A stretch of DNA of 35,053 nt from an uncultured Lachnospiraceae bacterium (GTDB taxonomy: Bacteria; Bacillota; Clostridia; Lachnospirales; Lachnospiraceae): the NCBI GenBank assembly GCA_910584695.1, contig CAJUBR010000025.1, positions 1-35,053 of the forward strand. The letters are read 5' to 3'. Under the pieces are notes generated by a model, which was given only the letters and a program-made list of their open reading frames with translations, was not told the DNA's origin and made no database searches. Every line of letters begins with the position of its first letter. The stretch's first letter is position 1. The position numbers were made by a program, and so were the translations under genes. This document shows, piece by piece, positions 7,736 through 16,634 of this stretch.

Positions 7736-7764
7736 TTGATATTGGCATATATCTTTGCTATAAT
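7736..7764 (+). promoter_or_regulatory. ptsHI promoter
   Basis: TTGATA (7736-7741), 17 bases, TATAAT (7759-7764). The leader of about 110 bases contains a GATAGA/TCTATC hairpin (7812-7817 with 7840-7845) and no recognised regulator site. Confidence 0.75.
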
Positions 7765-7879
7765 AAGAGAACAAATATTGGGGAAAAACAAAGGAAGAAA
7801 TGATGGGGAAGGATAGAGTTTTGAAAATGTGATTTTGAATCTATCGTTAAAATGTGACAGAAAGAGAAGGTATGTAGCA

Positions 7880-8137
7880 ATGAAAGAGTTTAACTATGTT
7901 ATTACAGATGAGATTGGAATTCATGCAAGACCTGCCGGGCAGCTTGTGAAAGAGGCAAAGGCATTTACTTCCAAAATTACATTGGAGGCAAATGGCAAAA
8001 GTGCAGATGCCTCCAAATTGATGGCGGTTATGGGGCTAGGTGTGAAATGTGGTATGGAAGTGATTGTGAGGGCAGATGGGGAGGATGAAGATGAGGCAAT
8101 TGCAAAAATACAGGAGTTTATGAAGAGAAATCTGTAA
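7880..8137 (+). CDS. ptsH: Phosphocarrier protein HPr lacking Ser46
   Basis: An 85-residue phosphocarrier that passes phosphate from enzyme I to sugar-specific EIIA domains. His15 in GIHARPAG is present. An ungapped alignment with Bacillus HPr puts Ser45-Lys46 where the regulatory Lys45-Ser46 should be, so the usual HPr kinase target serine is shifted by one and replaced by lysine. The helix after it (KLMAVMGLG) is otherwise family-like. The start at 7880 is chosen from the family length and AAGG 9 bases upstream; the frame extends to 7829 without support. ptsI follows after 46 bases. The Crh-like gene at 21623 shows the reverse pattern. Confidence 0.95.
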   Translation: MKEFNYVITDEIGIHARPAGQLVKEAKAFTSKITLEANGKSADASKLMAVMGLGVKCGMEVIVRADGEDEDEAIAKIQEFMKRNL

Positions 8138-8183
8138 ACAGGCTCTTTATTATTTCTTTGTGTACGGCTAAAAGGAGGTCAGG

Positions 8184-9803
8184 ATGGAACAGTTTAATGG
8201 GAAATCAATTTTTAAGGGGATTGCGATCGGGAAAATTCTGTTTTATTCGAAAAAGCAGCAGCAGGTAAAGAGAGAAAAGATTGAGGACAACGAAGCAGAG
8301 ATTGCAAGGTATGAGGCCGCAAAAGCAAAGGCGATAGAGCAGCTAAGGGAATTATGTGATAAAGCAGCAGAAGAAGTCGGTGAGACCAACGCAGCGATCT
8401 TTGAAGTGCATACCATGATGCTAGAAGATGAGGACTATACGGATTCTGTATATAATATGATTCGTAAAAATAGTGTGAATGCGGAATTTGCGGTTGCAGC
8501 TACCGGAGACAATTTTTCTGCTATGTTTACCGAGATGGATGATGAGTATTTTAAGGCAAGGGCAGCAGATATTAAGGATATTTCAGACCGTTTGATCAGG
8601 GTATTGCAGGGACAGGGAAATACAGGAGAGATCGGAGAGGAGCCAGTCATTCTGGTAGCAGAAGATTTGGCTCCGAGTGAGACCGTTCAGATGGATAAAT
8701 CCAAACTGCTGGCATTTGTCACTCGTTTCGGTTCTTCCAATTCCCATACGGCGATTCTTGCAAGAACCATGAATATTCCGGCTTTGATTGGAGTTGACAT
8801 TAAAAAGGAATGGAACGGGAAAATGGCGGTAGTGGATGGGAAACAGGGAATTTTACTCGTAGATCCGGATGGGACAGTGCTTAAGAAATACGAGGAAGAG
8901 AAGAAAAAAGAGGAAGAAGCAGGAAAACTGCTTTCCCAATTAAAGGGACAGACTGATGTGACGGTAGATGGAAGGCATATTAAGTTATATGCGAATATCG
9001 GAAGTGTAGCAGATGTAGCAAATGTACTGGCAAATGATGCAGCGGGAATCGGATTGTTCCGGAGTGAATTTTTGTATTTGGAAAAGGATGATTACCCAAC
9101 AGAAGAAGAACAGTTTCAGGTATATAAAACTGTGGCTCAGAATATGGCAGGGAAAAAAGTGGTAATCCGGACGATGGATATTGGTGCAGATAAACAGGTG
9201 CCCTATTTTGGCATGGAACATGAGGAAAACCCTGCCATGGGTTATCGGGCAATCCGCATCTGTTTAGATCGTGTAGAGATTTTTAAGACACAGCTGCGTG
9301 CACTTTACAGGGCTTCTGCCTATGGCAGTATTTCGATTATGTTTCCCATGATTATTTCTGTAGAAGAAGTTATGCAGATTAAAAAAATTGTAGAGGAAGT
9401 AAAGGCTCAATTAGATTCGGTCCATATAGCATACGGAGATGTGGAGCTTGGCATTATGATTGAGACTCCTGCAGCGGTTATGATTAGTGACTTACTGGCA
9501 AAAGAGGTTGATTTTTTTAGTATCGGAACGAATGACCTGACACAGTATACACTGGCAATTGACCGTCAGAATGCAAAGCTGGATCACATTTATGATCCGC
9601 ACCATCCGGCAATTCTTAGAATGATTCAAATGGTAGTTGACAACGCACATAAGGAAAACTGCTGGGTTGGAATCTGTGGTGAATTGGGGGCAGATGTTAC
9701 GCTGATTGAACAGTTTATAAAAATGGGAGTTGATGAATTATCAGTATCTCCTTCGTTTGTTTTGCCTGTACGCAAAGCCATTCGTGAAACAAAATATAGA
9801 TAA
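8184..9803 (+). CDS. ptsI: PTS enzyme I (phosphoenolpyruvate-protein phosphotransferase)
   Basis: A 539-residue cytoplasmic enzyme that autophosphorylates from PEP and phosphorylates HPr. The N-terminal HPr-binding helical domain is followed by the swivelling domain with the active His188 in FGSSNSHTAILART. The C-terminal PEP-binding barrel has GIGLFRSEFLY, TMDIGADKQ, EVDFFSIGTNDLTQY and the ICGELGAD cysteine segment. It is slightly shorter than the roughly 570-residue enteric proteins because the C-terminal tail ends soon after VRKAIRE; the catalytic parts are complete. AGGAGG precedes the ATG. It is co-transcribed with ptsH upstream and probably with the small membrane protein downstream. 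Confidence 0.97.
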   Translation: MEQFNGKSIFKGIAIGKILFYSKKQQQVKREKIEDNEAEIARYEAAKAKAIEQLRELCDKAAEEVGETNAAIFEVHTMMLEDEDYTDSVYNMIRKNSVNAEFAVAATGDNFSAMFTEMDDEYFKARAADIKDISDRLIRVLQGQGNTGEIGEEPVILVAEDLAPSETVQMDKSKLLAFVTRFGSSNSHTAILARTMNIPALIGVDIKKEWNGKMAVVDGKQGILLVDPDGTVLKKYEEEKKKEEEAGKLLSQLKGQTDVTVDGRHIKLYANIGSVADVANVLANDAAGIGLFRSEFLYLEKDDYPTEEEQFQVYKTVAQNMAGKKVVIRTMDIGADKQVPYFGMEHEENPAMGYRAIRICLDRVEIFKTQLRALYRASAYGSISIMFPMIISVEEVMQIKKIVEEVKAQLDSVHIAYGDVELGIMIETPAAVMISDLLAKEVDFFSIGTNDLTQYTLAIDRQNAKLDHIYDPHHPAILRMIQMVVDNAHKENCWVGICGELGADVTLIEQFIKMGVDELSVSPSFVLPVRKAIRETKYR

Positions 9804-9828
9804 TTTACGGATAAGAGGGGAGAGAAGT

Positions 9829-10548
9829 ATGGAACTTAGGTTTAAAGAGGAAGAAGAAAGTAAAGCACTATCAGGGGAGATGCAACAGGCAGGAAGCTCT
9901 TTCATGGAGAATTGGAGCCCGGAAGAGGAACCTTATCAGACGGTAACGATAAACCATACCAATATTGAAACAGGAGAAGCGAAGAAAAATCAGAAAAGTC
10001 TTGCTCTGTCTGCTGTTCGGACAATAATTATATTGTTTATAGTAGGGCTGGTTGTGATTGGTGTTGGTAAAGCGATTGTATCAGTTGCGATGCCAGAGGG
10101 AGAGGATATTACCCCTTTCTTAACCGGTAATGCGGATAGCATTGGGACAGAACTTGGAGTGACTTTTACAGATCATCCGGAATGGGTTTCCAGAGTTCAT
10201 CAGTATGGGGTGGGAACAGTTACTGTTAAAGCGGCTGAGGATATCGGAATTGTGTATCTGAATGGCAGGCAGATTGGAGTCCAGGTAGAGAGTAAAGCAT
10301 ATACAATGTTTGGAATACAGATTGGGGATGGGGAAAAATATGCTTATGATCATATGACGTATTCCTTTGAGGATTTCTTTTCGGTTATTAATGATATGGC
10401 AGAGGGGAAGACGACAACATATTTTTATTATAATGAAAAACAGAATGATTGTATCGCACTTACGATAAATGATACAACAAATCGGATTGTGGGAATGACC
10501 TATTTTACGGATTATCAAAAGATTATACAAACATTAGATTTTTATTAA
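9829..10548 (+). CDS. Single-span membrane protein of unknown function
   Basis: A 239-residue protein I do not recognise firmly. Residues 1-58 are acidic and hydrophilic, residues 62-87 form one membrane helix (about SAVRTIIILFIVGLVVIGVG), and the remaining roughly 150 residues look like an extracytoplasmic beta-rich domain. Its pattern (ADSIGTELGVTF, VYLNGRQIGV, CIALTINDTTNRIVGMTY) is loosely like the CAP-associated N-terminal domain, a weak guess. The ATG at 9829 has GGGGAGA upstream and lies 25 bases after ptsI; an earlier in-frame start lies inside ptsI and has no support. It shares the ptsHI transcript, ending at the terminator at 10596-10651. Confidence 0.75.
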   Translation: MELRFKEEEESKALSGEMQQAGSSFMENWSPEEEPYQTVTINHTNIETGEAKKNQKSLALSAVRTIIILFIVGLVVIGVGKAIVSVAMPEGEDITPFLTGNADSIGTELGVTFTDHPEWVSRVHQYGVGTVTVKAAEDIGIVYLNGRQIGVQVESKAYTMFGIQIGDGEKYAYDHMTYSFEDFFSVINDMAEGKTTTYFYYNEKQNDCIALTINDTTNRIVGMTYFTDYQKIIQTLDFY

Positions 10549-10595
10549 TGAAAAAAGTGGGACTTCTATATAAAAATATTCCGGTCAGATAGTAG

Positions 10596-10651
10596 AAAAG
10601 CACAAACATACGGAAGTGTCAGGAAAGTTAGACGGGTATGTTTGTGCTTTT
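10596..10651. terminator. Bidirectional terminator between the pts operon and pyrG
   Basis: A perfect 16-pair inverted repeat, AAAAGCACAAACATAC (10596-10611) with its complement at 10636-10651, around a 24-base loop. The arms end in A and T runs, so it can serve both converging transcripts. The pyrG stop lies directly at its right edge. Confidence 0.85.
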
Positions 10652-10654
10652 TAG

Positions 10655-12265
10655 TTATCTGCGTTCCTGATAGTCAAGAGCGGCAGAAATAAATCCTTTA
10701 AATAAAGGATGAGGTTTGTTTGGTCTTGACTTGAATTCCGGGTGTGCCTGGGTTCCGATAAACCATGGATGGGATGGAAGTTCAATCATTTCCACAATAT
10801 GACCGTCGGGCGACTGTCCCACCAAGTCCATACCGTTTGAAGTAAGTGCCTCACGGTAATCATTATTCACTTCATAGCGGTGTCGGTGACGTTCTGCAAT
10901 CTCCTTTGTACCGTATAATGCATAGGATTTAGAACCTTCTTTTAGCACACAGGGATAGGATCCCAGACGTAACGTCCCCCCCAGATCAGTAACCCCGTCC
11001 TGATCCGGCATGATATGAATCACCTGATGGACACTGCTTGGGTTAAATTCACTGGAATGTGCATCGTGGTAACCAATGACATGTCTGGCGAATTCTACAA
11101 TGGTAAGCTGCATGCCCAGACAAAGACCAAGATAAGGTACGTTATTTTCTCTGGCATAACGGATTGCACTGATCATTCCTTCGATACCCCGGTCACCGAA
11201 TCCACCCGGAACAATGATTCCGTCCGCGTTCTTTAATGTTTCGGTTACGTTGTCATCATTTAACAATTCAGAATCTATCCACATAATTTCCAAGTCGGAG
11301 TTGCAGGCGAAAGAACTGTGCTTGAGGGCTTCCACGACAGAGATATATGCATCATGCAGAGAAACATATTTGCCAACCAGTGCAATTCTGACTTTCTTAA
11401 TGGGATGTTTCCATCTGTCAATCATCGCAATCCACTCATCAAGATCCGGTTCCGGACAATCTACGTTCAGACACTTGCAGACTGCATTTGCCAGTTTTTC
11501 CTTTTCCATTGCAAGAGGAACTTCGTATAATACGTCAACATCCAGATTCTGAATTACATTTTTGCTTGGAACGTTACAAAACAGGCCGATTTTATCTTTC
11601 ATTCCGTCATCCAGAGGGTAATCGGAACGGCAGACTAAAATATCAGGTTGGATACCCAAAGATTGAAGGTTTTTGACACTGGCCTGGGTCGGCTTTGTTT
11701 TCATTTCGCCGGATGCCTTTAAATAAGGAATCAAAGTGACGTGGATCATAATGCAGTTTTCATGACCGACCGTATGTTGGAACTGGCGGATTGCTTCTAA
11801 GAAAGGCTGGCTTTCAATATCGCCTACCGTTCCCCCTACCTCAATGATGGCAAATTCCGTTTCGGCGGAATCCAGATTACGGTAAAAGCGGCTCTGAATC
11901 TCATTCGTAATATGGGGAATAACCTGAACGGTATGTCCTCCGAAATCTCCGCGGCGTTCCTTTTGCAGAATACTCCAGTATACTTTTCCTGTTGTAACGT
12001 TTGATTTTTTGTTTAAGTTTTCGTCAATAAAACGTTCATAATGTCCAAGATCCAGATCTGTCTCCGCACCGTCATCTGTTACGAATACTTCTCCGTGCTG
12101 GATTGGATTCATGGTTCCCGGATCGATATTGATATAGGGATCAAACTTCTGACAGGTGACTTTATACCCCCTGGCTTTTAGAAGTCGTCCCAATGAGGCT
12201 GCCGTAATTCCTTTTCCCAGTCCGGAAACAACACCGCCTGTAACAAATACATATTTGACTGCCAT
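10655..12265 (-). CDS. pyrG: CTP synthase
   Basis: A 536-residue cytoplasmic enzyme converting UTP to CTP with ATP and glutamine. The synthetase domain begins with VTGGVVSGLGKGI and the FDPYINIDPGTMNP segment. The glutamine amidotransferase domain has the nucleophile cysteine in GLCLGMQL and the His-Glu pair in GTQAHPEFKSRP. Length is normal. GGAGG stands 8 bases before the ATG. It is monocistronic, with its own promoter at 12373-12401. I do not see the G-run initiation sequence used for CTP-sensing reiterative attenuation in Bacillus. Confidence 0.98.
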   Translation of the reverse strand: MAVKYVFVTGGVVSGLGKGITAASLGRLLKARGYKVTCQKFDPYINIDPGTMNPIQHGEVFVTDDGAETDLDLGHYERFIDENLNKKSNVTTGKVYWSILQKERRGDFGGHTVQVIPHITNEIQSRFYRNLDSAETEFAIIEVGGTVGDIESQPFLEAIRQFQHTVGHENCIMIHVTLIPYLKASGEMKTKPTQASVKNLQSLGIQPDILVCRSDYPLDDGMKDKIGLFCNVPSKNVIQNLDVDVLYEVPLAMEKEKLANAVCKCLNVDCPEPDLDEWIAMIDRWKHPIKKVRIALVGKYVSLHDAYISVVEALKHSSFACNSDLEIMWIDSELLNDDNVTETLKNADGIIVPGGFGDRGIEGMISAIRYARENNVPYLGLCLGMQLTIVEFARHVIGYHDAHSSEFNPSSVHQVIHIMPDQDGVTDLGGTLRLGSYPCVLKEGSKSYALYGTKEIAERHRHRYEVNNDYREALTSNGMDLVGQSPDGHIVEMIELPSHPWFIGTQAHPEFKSRPNKPHPLFKGFISAALDYQERR

Positions 12266-12367
12266 TTATTTTTCCTCCGTAAAATTGGTTGATAGTTATA
12301 TTGTCTGCTTCCTGTGAATAAGTAATACATTAACTGATATATTTCGCACAAATATAGACATACATAT

Positions 12368-12401
12368 CATTTATTTTATATGAAATAAATGGGTTAGTCA
12401 A
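12368..12401 (-). promoter_or_regulatory. pyrG promoter with an overlapping palindrome
   Basis: Minus strand TTGACT (12401-12396), 17 bases, TAAAAT (12378-12373). The -10 box and spacer are covered by a 24-base near-palindrome (12368-12391, arms CATTTATTT and AAATAAATG, 22 of 24 positions symmetric) that could be an operator. The remaining bases of 12266-12654 hold only the ftsH promoter and leaders. Confidence 0.65.
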
Positions 12402-12486
12402 TTCAAAAATGCCTGACACTCAAAAATGATAAAAAACAGCAGGAATTTCCCTTTTTTTACTTCACAAAATATACATGAAAATTCAA

Positions 12487-12515
12487 TTGATAAATTAGGA
12501 AATAACCCTTATAAT
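12487..12515 (+). promoter_or_regulatory. ftsH promoter
   Basis: TTGATA (12487-12492), 17 bases, TATAAT (12510-12515), giving a leader of about 130 bases. No CIRCE or CtsR-type heat-shock operator is visible nearby. Confidence 0.75.
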
Positions 12516-12654
12516 AAAAAATGCTGAATCAAATTATCATGAGAACAGCTATAGAAGGTTAGAACGATATTGGAATTTCATGCAAAAAGGTATAAGCTAA
12601 GACTGCTTTACACAAATTATTCTAATAGGAAAACTACAGCAGGAGGATAAAAAT

Positions 12655-14589
12655 TTGGAAGAAAATAATAACCAGCAAAATGAAAATAATCAGAATGGCA
12701 GTGGGAAAAAATCACCAAATAAAAGTTTTTTATTTATGTTATTGATTTCTATTGGATTGACATTACTTTTTTATTTTGTCTACAGCAAGTATCAGAACGG
12801 ACAAAAGGAGGAAATATCCTATAGCCGTTTTTTAGATATGATAGATAAAGGAACCGTGGAATCTGTTAAAATTTATAGTTCGACTGTTGAGATTACACCA
12901 AAGAAAGAGAAAGACAAAAAGGGTACGTCAAAAAAGACCTATTATGCTATCCGAATTTCGGATATTAATCTGGTGGACCGCTTGGAGGATGCGAAGGAAA
13001 AGGGAGAATTGGATTATACAGCAGTAGATGAAAGCAGCTCCGCAATCATTGGCAATATTCTTTCATGGGTATTGATGATTGGTGTATTTTATCTGATCAT
13101 ATGGCTGTTTATGCGTTCTATGTCAAAGGGCGGCGGTATGATGGGTGTTGGAAAAAGCAATGCCAAAATGTATGTAGAGAAAAAGACAGGTGTTACATTT
13201 GCGGATGTAGCTGGTCAGGAGGAATCCAAAGAATCTTTAAAGGAAATGGTAGATTTTCTTCATAATCCCAAGAAGTATCTGGAAATTGGTGCAAAGCTGC
13301 CAAAGGGAGCATTATTGGTTGGACCTCCGGGAACCGGTAAGACGCTTCTTGCGAAAGCAGTGGCAGGAGAGGCAAATGTTCCGTTCTTCTCCCTTTCCGG
13401 TTCCGATTTTGTAGAATTGTATGTAGGTGTAGGTGCCTCCCGTGTAAGGGATTTATTCAAACAGGCAAATTCCATGGCACCATGTATTATATTTATCGAT
13501 GAGATTGATGCAATCGGCAGAAGCCGGGACAGCAAGTATGGCGGTGGGGATTCTGAAAGGGAACAGACGCTGAATCAGCTCCTTTCGGAGATGGACGGAT
13601 TTGATACGTCTAAGGGTATTGTGATTTTAGCAGCAACAAACCGTCCAGAAATACTGGATAAAGCTCTGCTTCGTCCAGGGCGTTTTGACCGCCGTGTTAT
13701 TGTAGAAAAACCAGATTTGAAGGGAAGAGTGGAAACGTTAAAAGTGCATTCCAAAAATGTACGCATGGATGAAACCGTAGATTTCAAAGAACTTGCACTT
13801 GCCACTTCCGGTGCAGTTGGTGCAGACCTTGCGAATATTATTAATGAAGCGGCACTTGCAGCAGTAAAGGCAGGCAGAGAGTGTGTCAGTCAGACGGATT
13901 TGTTTGAGGCAGTAGAGGTCGTCTTTGCAGGCAAAGAGAAGAAGGATAGAATTTTAAGTAAGAAGGAGAAGCAGATTGTTGCTTATCATGAAACCGGTCA
14001 TGCACTTTGTACAGCACTGCAAAAACATACGGAGCCGGTGCAAAAAATTACGATTGTTCCGAGAACCATGGGTGCTTTGGGGTATGTATGGCAGGTGCCG
14101 GAGGAAGAAAAATATCTAAATTCCCAGCAGGAAATGGAAGCGGATATTGTAACCTTTTTAGCAGGACGTGCAGCAGAGGCAATTAAGTTTGAGTCGGTAA
14201 CAACGGGGGCTTCCAATGATATTGAACAGGCAACCAAAATGGCAAGGGCTATGATAACCATGTATGGTATGTCAGATAAAATGGGAATGGTCGCTTTGGA
14301 ATCTGTACAGAACCGTTATCTGGATGGGAGAGCTGTTATGAACTGTTCCGAAGAAACTGCTACGCAAATTGATAATGAGGTTCGGGAAATCATAAAGAGA
14401 TCCTACGAGCAGGCGTATAACCTGTTAAAAGAGAATGAAGAGGTACTGGATGCACTGGCAAAATATCTAATCGAGAAAGAAACCATTACCGGTAAAGAGT
14501 TTATGAAGATATTTGAGGAGGTTACCGGTATGGCATTAAAAGCAGCGGCAGAAGAAAAAGAAGAAAGTGGGTCCACAGACGGTTTGTAA
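12655..14589 (+). CDS. ftsH: ATP-dependent zinc metalloprotease FtsH
   Basis: A 644-residue membrane AAA protease that degrades misfolded and regulatory proteins. Membrane helices lie at about residues 24-43 and 133-153, with an extracytoplasmic domain between them. The AAA module has Walker A GPPGTGKT (223-230), Walker B IIFIDEIDAIG and the second region of homology around ATNRPEILDKALLRPGRF. The zinc site is HETGH at 445-449. The start is TTG at 12655, fixed by AGGAGG 8 bases upstream. The N-terminal tail is unusually rich in Asn and Gln. It is probably a single-gene unit ending at the hairpin at 14631. Confidence 0.97.
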   Translation: MEENNNQQNENNQNGSGKKSPNKSFLFMLLISIGLTLLFYFVYSKYQNGQKEEISYSRFLDMIDKGTVESVKIYSSTVEITPKKEKDKKGTSKKTYYAIRISDINLVDRLEDAKEKGELDYTAVDESSSAIIGNILSWVLMIGVFYLIIWLFMRSMSKGGGMMGVGKSNAKMYVEKKTGVTFADVAGQEESKESLKEMVDFLHNPKKYLEIGAKLPKGALLVGPPGTGKTLLAKAVAGEANVPFFSLSGSDFVELYVGVGASRVRDLFKQANSMAPCIIFIDEIDAIGRSRDSKYGGGDSEREQTLNQLLSEMDGFDTSKGIVILAATNRPEILDKALLRPGRFDRRVIVEKPDLKGRVETLKVHSKNVRMDETVDFKELALATSGAVGADLANIINEAALAAVKAGRECVSQTDLFEAVEVVFAGKEKKDRILSKKEKQIVAYHETGHALCTALQKHTEPVQKITIVPRTMGALGYVWQVPEEEKYLNSQQEMEADIVTFLAGRAAEAIKFESVTTGASNDIEQATKMARAMITMYGMSDKMGMVALESVQNRYLDGRAVMNCSEETATQIDNEVREIIKRSYEQAYNLLKENEEVLDALAKYLIEKETITGKEFMKIFEEVTGMALKAAAEEKEESGSTDGL

Positions 14590-14630
14590 TTATGTAAGGA
14601 ACTAAATGTAAAAACATAGGAATCGTTCCT

Positions 14631-14675
14631 AAGGGTTTGGAAGAGGATATATTTGTTCCAGACCCTTATATTTTT
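14631..14675 (+). terminator. Probable terminator after ftsH
   Basis: AAGGGTTTGGAA (14631-14642) pairs with TTCCAGACCCTT (14656-14667), 11 Watson-Crick pairs plus one G-T, followed by ATATTTTT. A second small hairpin TAGGAA/TTCCTA overlaps its left edge. The T-run is imperfect, so read-through to uvrC is possible. Confidence 0.65.
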
Positions 14676-14692
14676 ATAATGAGGAGAGAAGA

Positions 14693-16519
14693 GTGAAAGA
14701 AGGATTTATTTTAGCAGAAGAATTAAAGAAATTGCCGGATTCGCCCGGGGTTTATCTGATGCATGCAAAAGATGATGAGATCATTTACGTGGGGAAAGCG
14801 ATTAATTTAAAGCGAAGGGTCAGTTCATATTTCCGAAAAATTAATAACAGGAGTCCGAAAATCGAAAAAATGATCACCCTGATTCACTATTTTGAATATA
14901 TTGTCACGGATTCGGAATTAGAAGCTTTGGTGCTGGAAAACAATCTGATTAAAGAACACCATCCGAAATATAATACGATGTTAAAGGATGACAAGAGTTA
15001 TCCTTTTATGAAGGTGACAGTACAGGAGGATTTTCCCAGAGTGTTATTGGCAAGGCAGATGAAGCGGGATGGAGCAAAATACTTTGGACCATATACCAGT
15101 GCAGGAGCGGTAAAGGATACAATTGAACTGGTAAAAAGGCTTTATGGAATTCGAACTTGTAACAAATCACTTCCTAAGGAGATGGGAAAAGGAAGACCAT
15201 GTCTTTATTATCAGATGAAGCAGTGTGCGGGGCCATGTCAGGGATATATTTCAAAAGAGGAATATGGAAAGAGAATCCGGCGGCTCCTTGCATTTTTGAA
15301 TGGTGATTATAAGAAAGTACTATCTGTACTAGAGGAAAAAATGAAACAAAAAGCGGCAGAATATGAATTTGAGGAGGCAGCGGAATATCGGGATCTGATA
15401 GAGAGTGTGAAGCATGTAACAGGTTCCCAGCGGGCAGTTAAAACCAGTGGAACTGACCGAGATGTGATTGCTATGGCAAGGAAAGAGGAGGAAACGGTAG
15501 TTTCTGTATTTTTTGTCAGGGACGGCAGACTGCTCGGCAGGGAACATTTTCATATGGAGCATACAGGGAAAGATAGTGGTTCCCAGATCATGGAGGCATT
15601 TATTAAACAGTATTATGCCGGAACGCCGTTTATTCCCAATGAATTGTTAACTGAATTTGCGGTGGAGGATAAGGACCTGTTAGAACAATGGTTAGGGAAA
15701 AAAAGAGGCGGACGGGTACATATCATTACGCCTATGAAGGGTGAAAAGTCGAAAATGATAGACCTTGCCAGAGAAAATGCCGGGGTAGTTCTTTCCAGGG
15801 ATTTGGAAAAGCTTAAGAGGGAAGAAGCCAGAACAACCGGGGCGGTAAAAGAACTGGCAGATTTATTAGGGATTCCTTCAGCATCCCGTATGGAAGCGTT
15901 TGATATCTCGAATACCAGCGGATTCCAATCTGTGGCCTCTATGGTAGTATTTGAGAAGGGACGGCCTAAGAAAAATGCCTACCGTAAATTTAAACTCCGT
16001 ACAGTCACCGGACCAGATGATTATAAAAGTATGGAGGAGGTGTTAACAAGGAGATTTACAGATGATCGCTTTTCTGTCTATCCGGATGTGTTGATGATGG
16101 ATGGTGGAAAGGGTCAGGTAAATGTAGCATTAAAGGTATTGGAGAAATTGGATATCCATATTCCGGTATGTGGTATGGTAAAGGATGATAATCATAGAAC
16201 GAGAGGACTGTATTATAATAATGAAGAGATTTCTTTTCCAAGAAACAGCGAAGTTTTTGGAATGGTAACCAGACTTCAGGATGAGGCACACCGTTTTGCG
16301 ATTACCTATCACAAACTGCTGAGGGGAAAAGAACAGGTAAGAAGCATTTTAGATGATATTAACGGGATAGGACCTGCAAGGCGTAAGGCATTGATGCAGC
16401 ATTTTAAGGAGATTGAAAAGATAAAAAATGCAACAATAGAGGAGCTTTGCGGGGTAAAAGGGATTACTTCCCAGTTGGCAGAGGAAATATACCGATTCTT
16501 CCATAGGGAGAATGGATAA
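14693..16519 (+). CDS. uvrC: Excinuclease ABC subunit C
   Basis: A 608-residue subunit of the UvrABC repair nuclease that makes both incisions around a lesion. The N-terminal GIY-YIG domain begins with SPGVYLM and IIYVGKA. A UVR helical segment (AAEYEFEEAAEYRDLI) near residues 215-235 binds UvrB. The RNase H-like endonuclease domain has EAFDISNTSG and the MMDGGKGQ segment. Two helix-hairpin-helix motifs (INGIGPARRKAL, VKGITSQLAEEI) end the protein. The start is GTG at 14693 with GAGGAG upstream. Length and domain order are normal for the family. Confidence 0.97.
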   Translation: MKEGFILAEELKKLPDSPGVYLMHAKDDEIIYVGKAINLKRRVSSYFRKINNRSPKIEKMITLIHYFEYIVTDSELEALVLENNLIKEHHPKYNTMLKDDKSYPFMKVTVQEDFPRVLLARQMKRDGAKYFGPYTSAGAVKDTIELVKRLYGIRTCNKSLPKEMGKGRPCLYYQMKQCAGPCQGYISKEEYGKRIRRLLAFLNGDYKKVLSVLEEKMKQKAAEYEFEEAAEYRDLIESVKHVTGSQRAVKTSGTDRDVIAMARKEEETVVSVFFVRDGRLLGREHFHMEHTGKDSGSQIMEAFIKQYYAGTPFIPNELLTEFAVEDKDLLEQWLGKKRGGRVHIITPMKGEKSKMIDLARENAGVVLSRDLEKLKREEARTTGAVKELADLLGIPSASRMEAFDISNTSGFQSVASMVVFEKGRPKKNAYRKFKLRTVTGPDDYKSMEEVLTRRFTDDRFSVYPDVLMMDGGKGQVNVALKVLEKLDIHIPVCGMVKDDNHRTRGLYYNNEEISFPRNSEVFGMVTRLQDEAHRFAITYHKLLRGKEQVRSILDDINGIGPARRKALMQHFKEIEKIKNATIEELCGVKGITSQLAEEIYRFFHRENG

Positions 16520-16578
16520 TACATTTTTACCCGTAAATAATAGTATTAATTTTTATAGATTATTTTGGAAAGATAGAT

Positions 16579-16584
16579 TATAAT
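16579..16584 (+). promoter_or_regulatory. Candidate -10 box for hprK
   Basis: TATAAT at 16579-16584 in the 115-base gap before hprK. The -35 position (TAGATT) is poor, so this is a weak or activator-dependent promoter, or uvrC read-through contributes. A small CCGG-TGTG-CCGG hairpin follows at 16601-16612. Confidence 0.4.
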
Positions 16585-16634
16585 GGAGGATGAGTATAAA
16601 ACCGGTGTGCCGGTAGGAGAATAGGAGGGATACC

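Noticed and set aside
8138..8170. Similar AACAGGC...TTTCTTTG words after both ptsH and the Crh-like gene (also near 21890-21916).
   Set aside because: T-rich and short; no convincing hairpin in either copy, so chance or weak shared ancestry cannot be separated.
12266..12372. CTP-responsive reiterative-transcription attenuator before pyrG.
   Set aside because: No G-run at the predicted start and no leader terminator hairpin.
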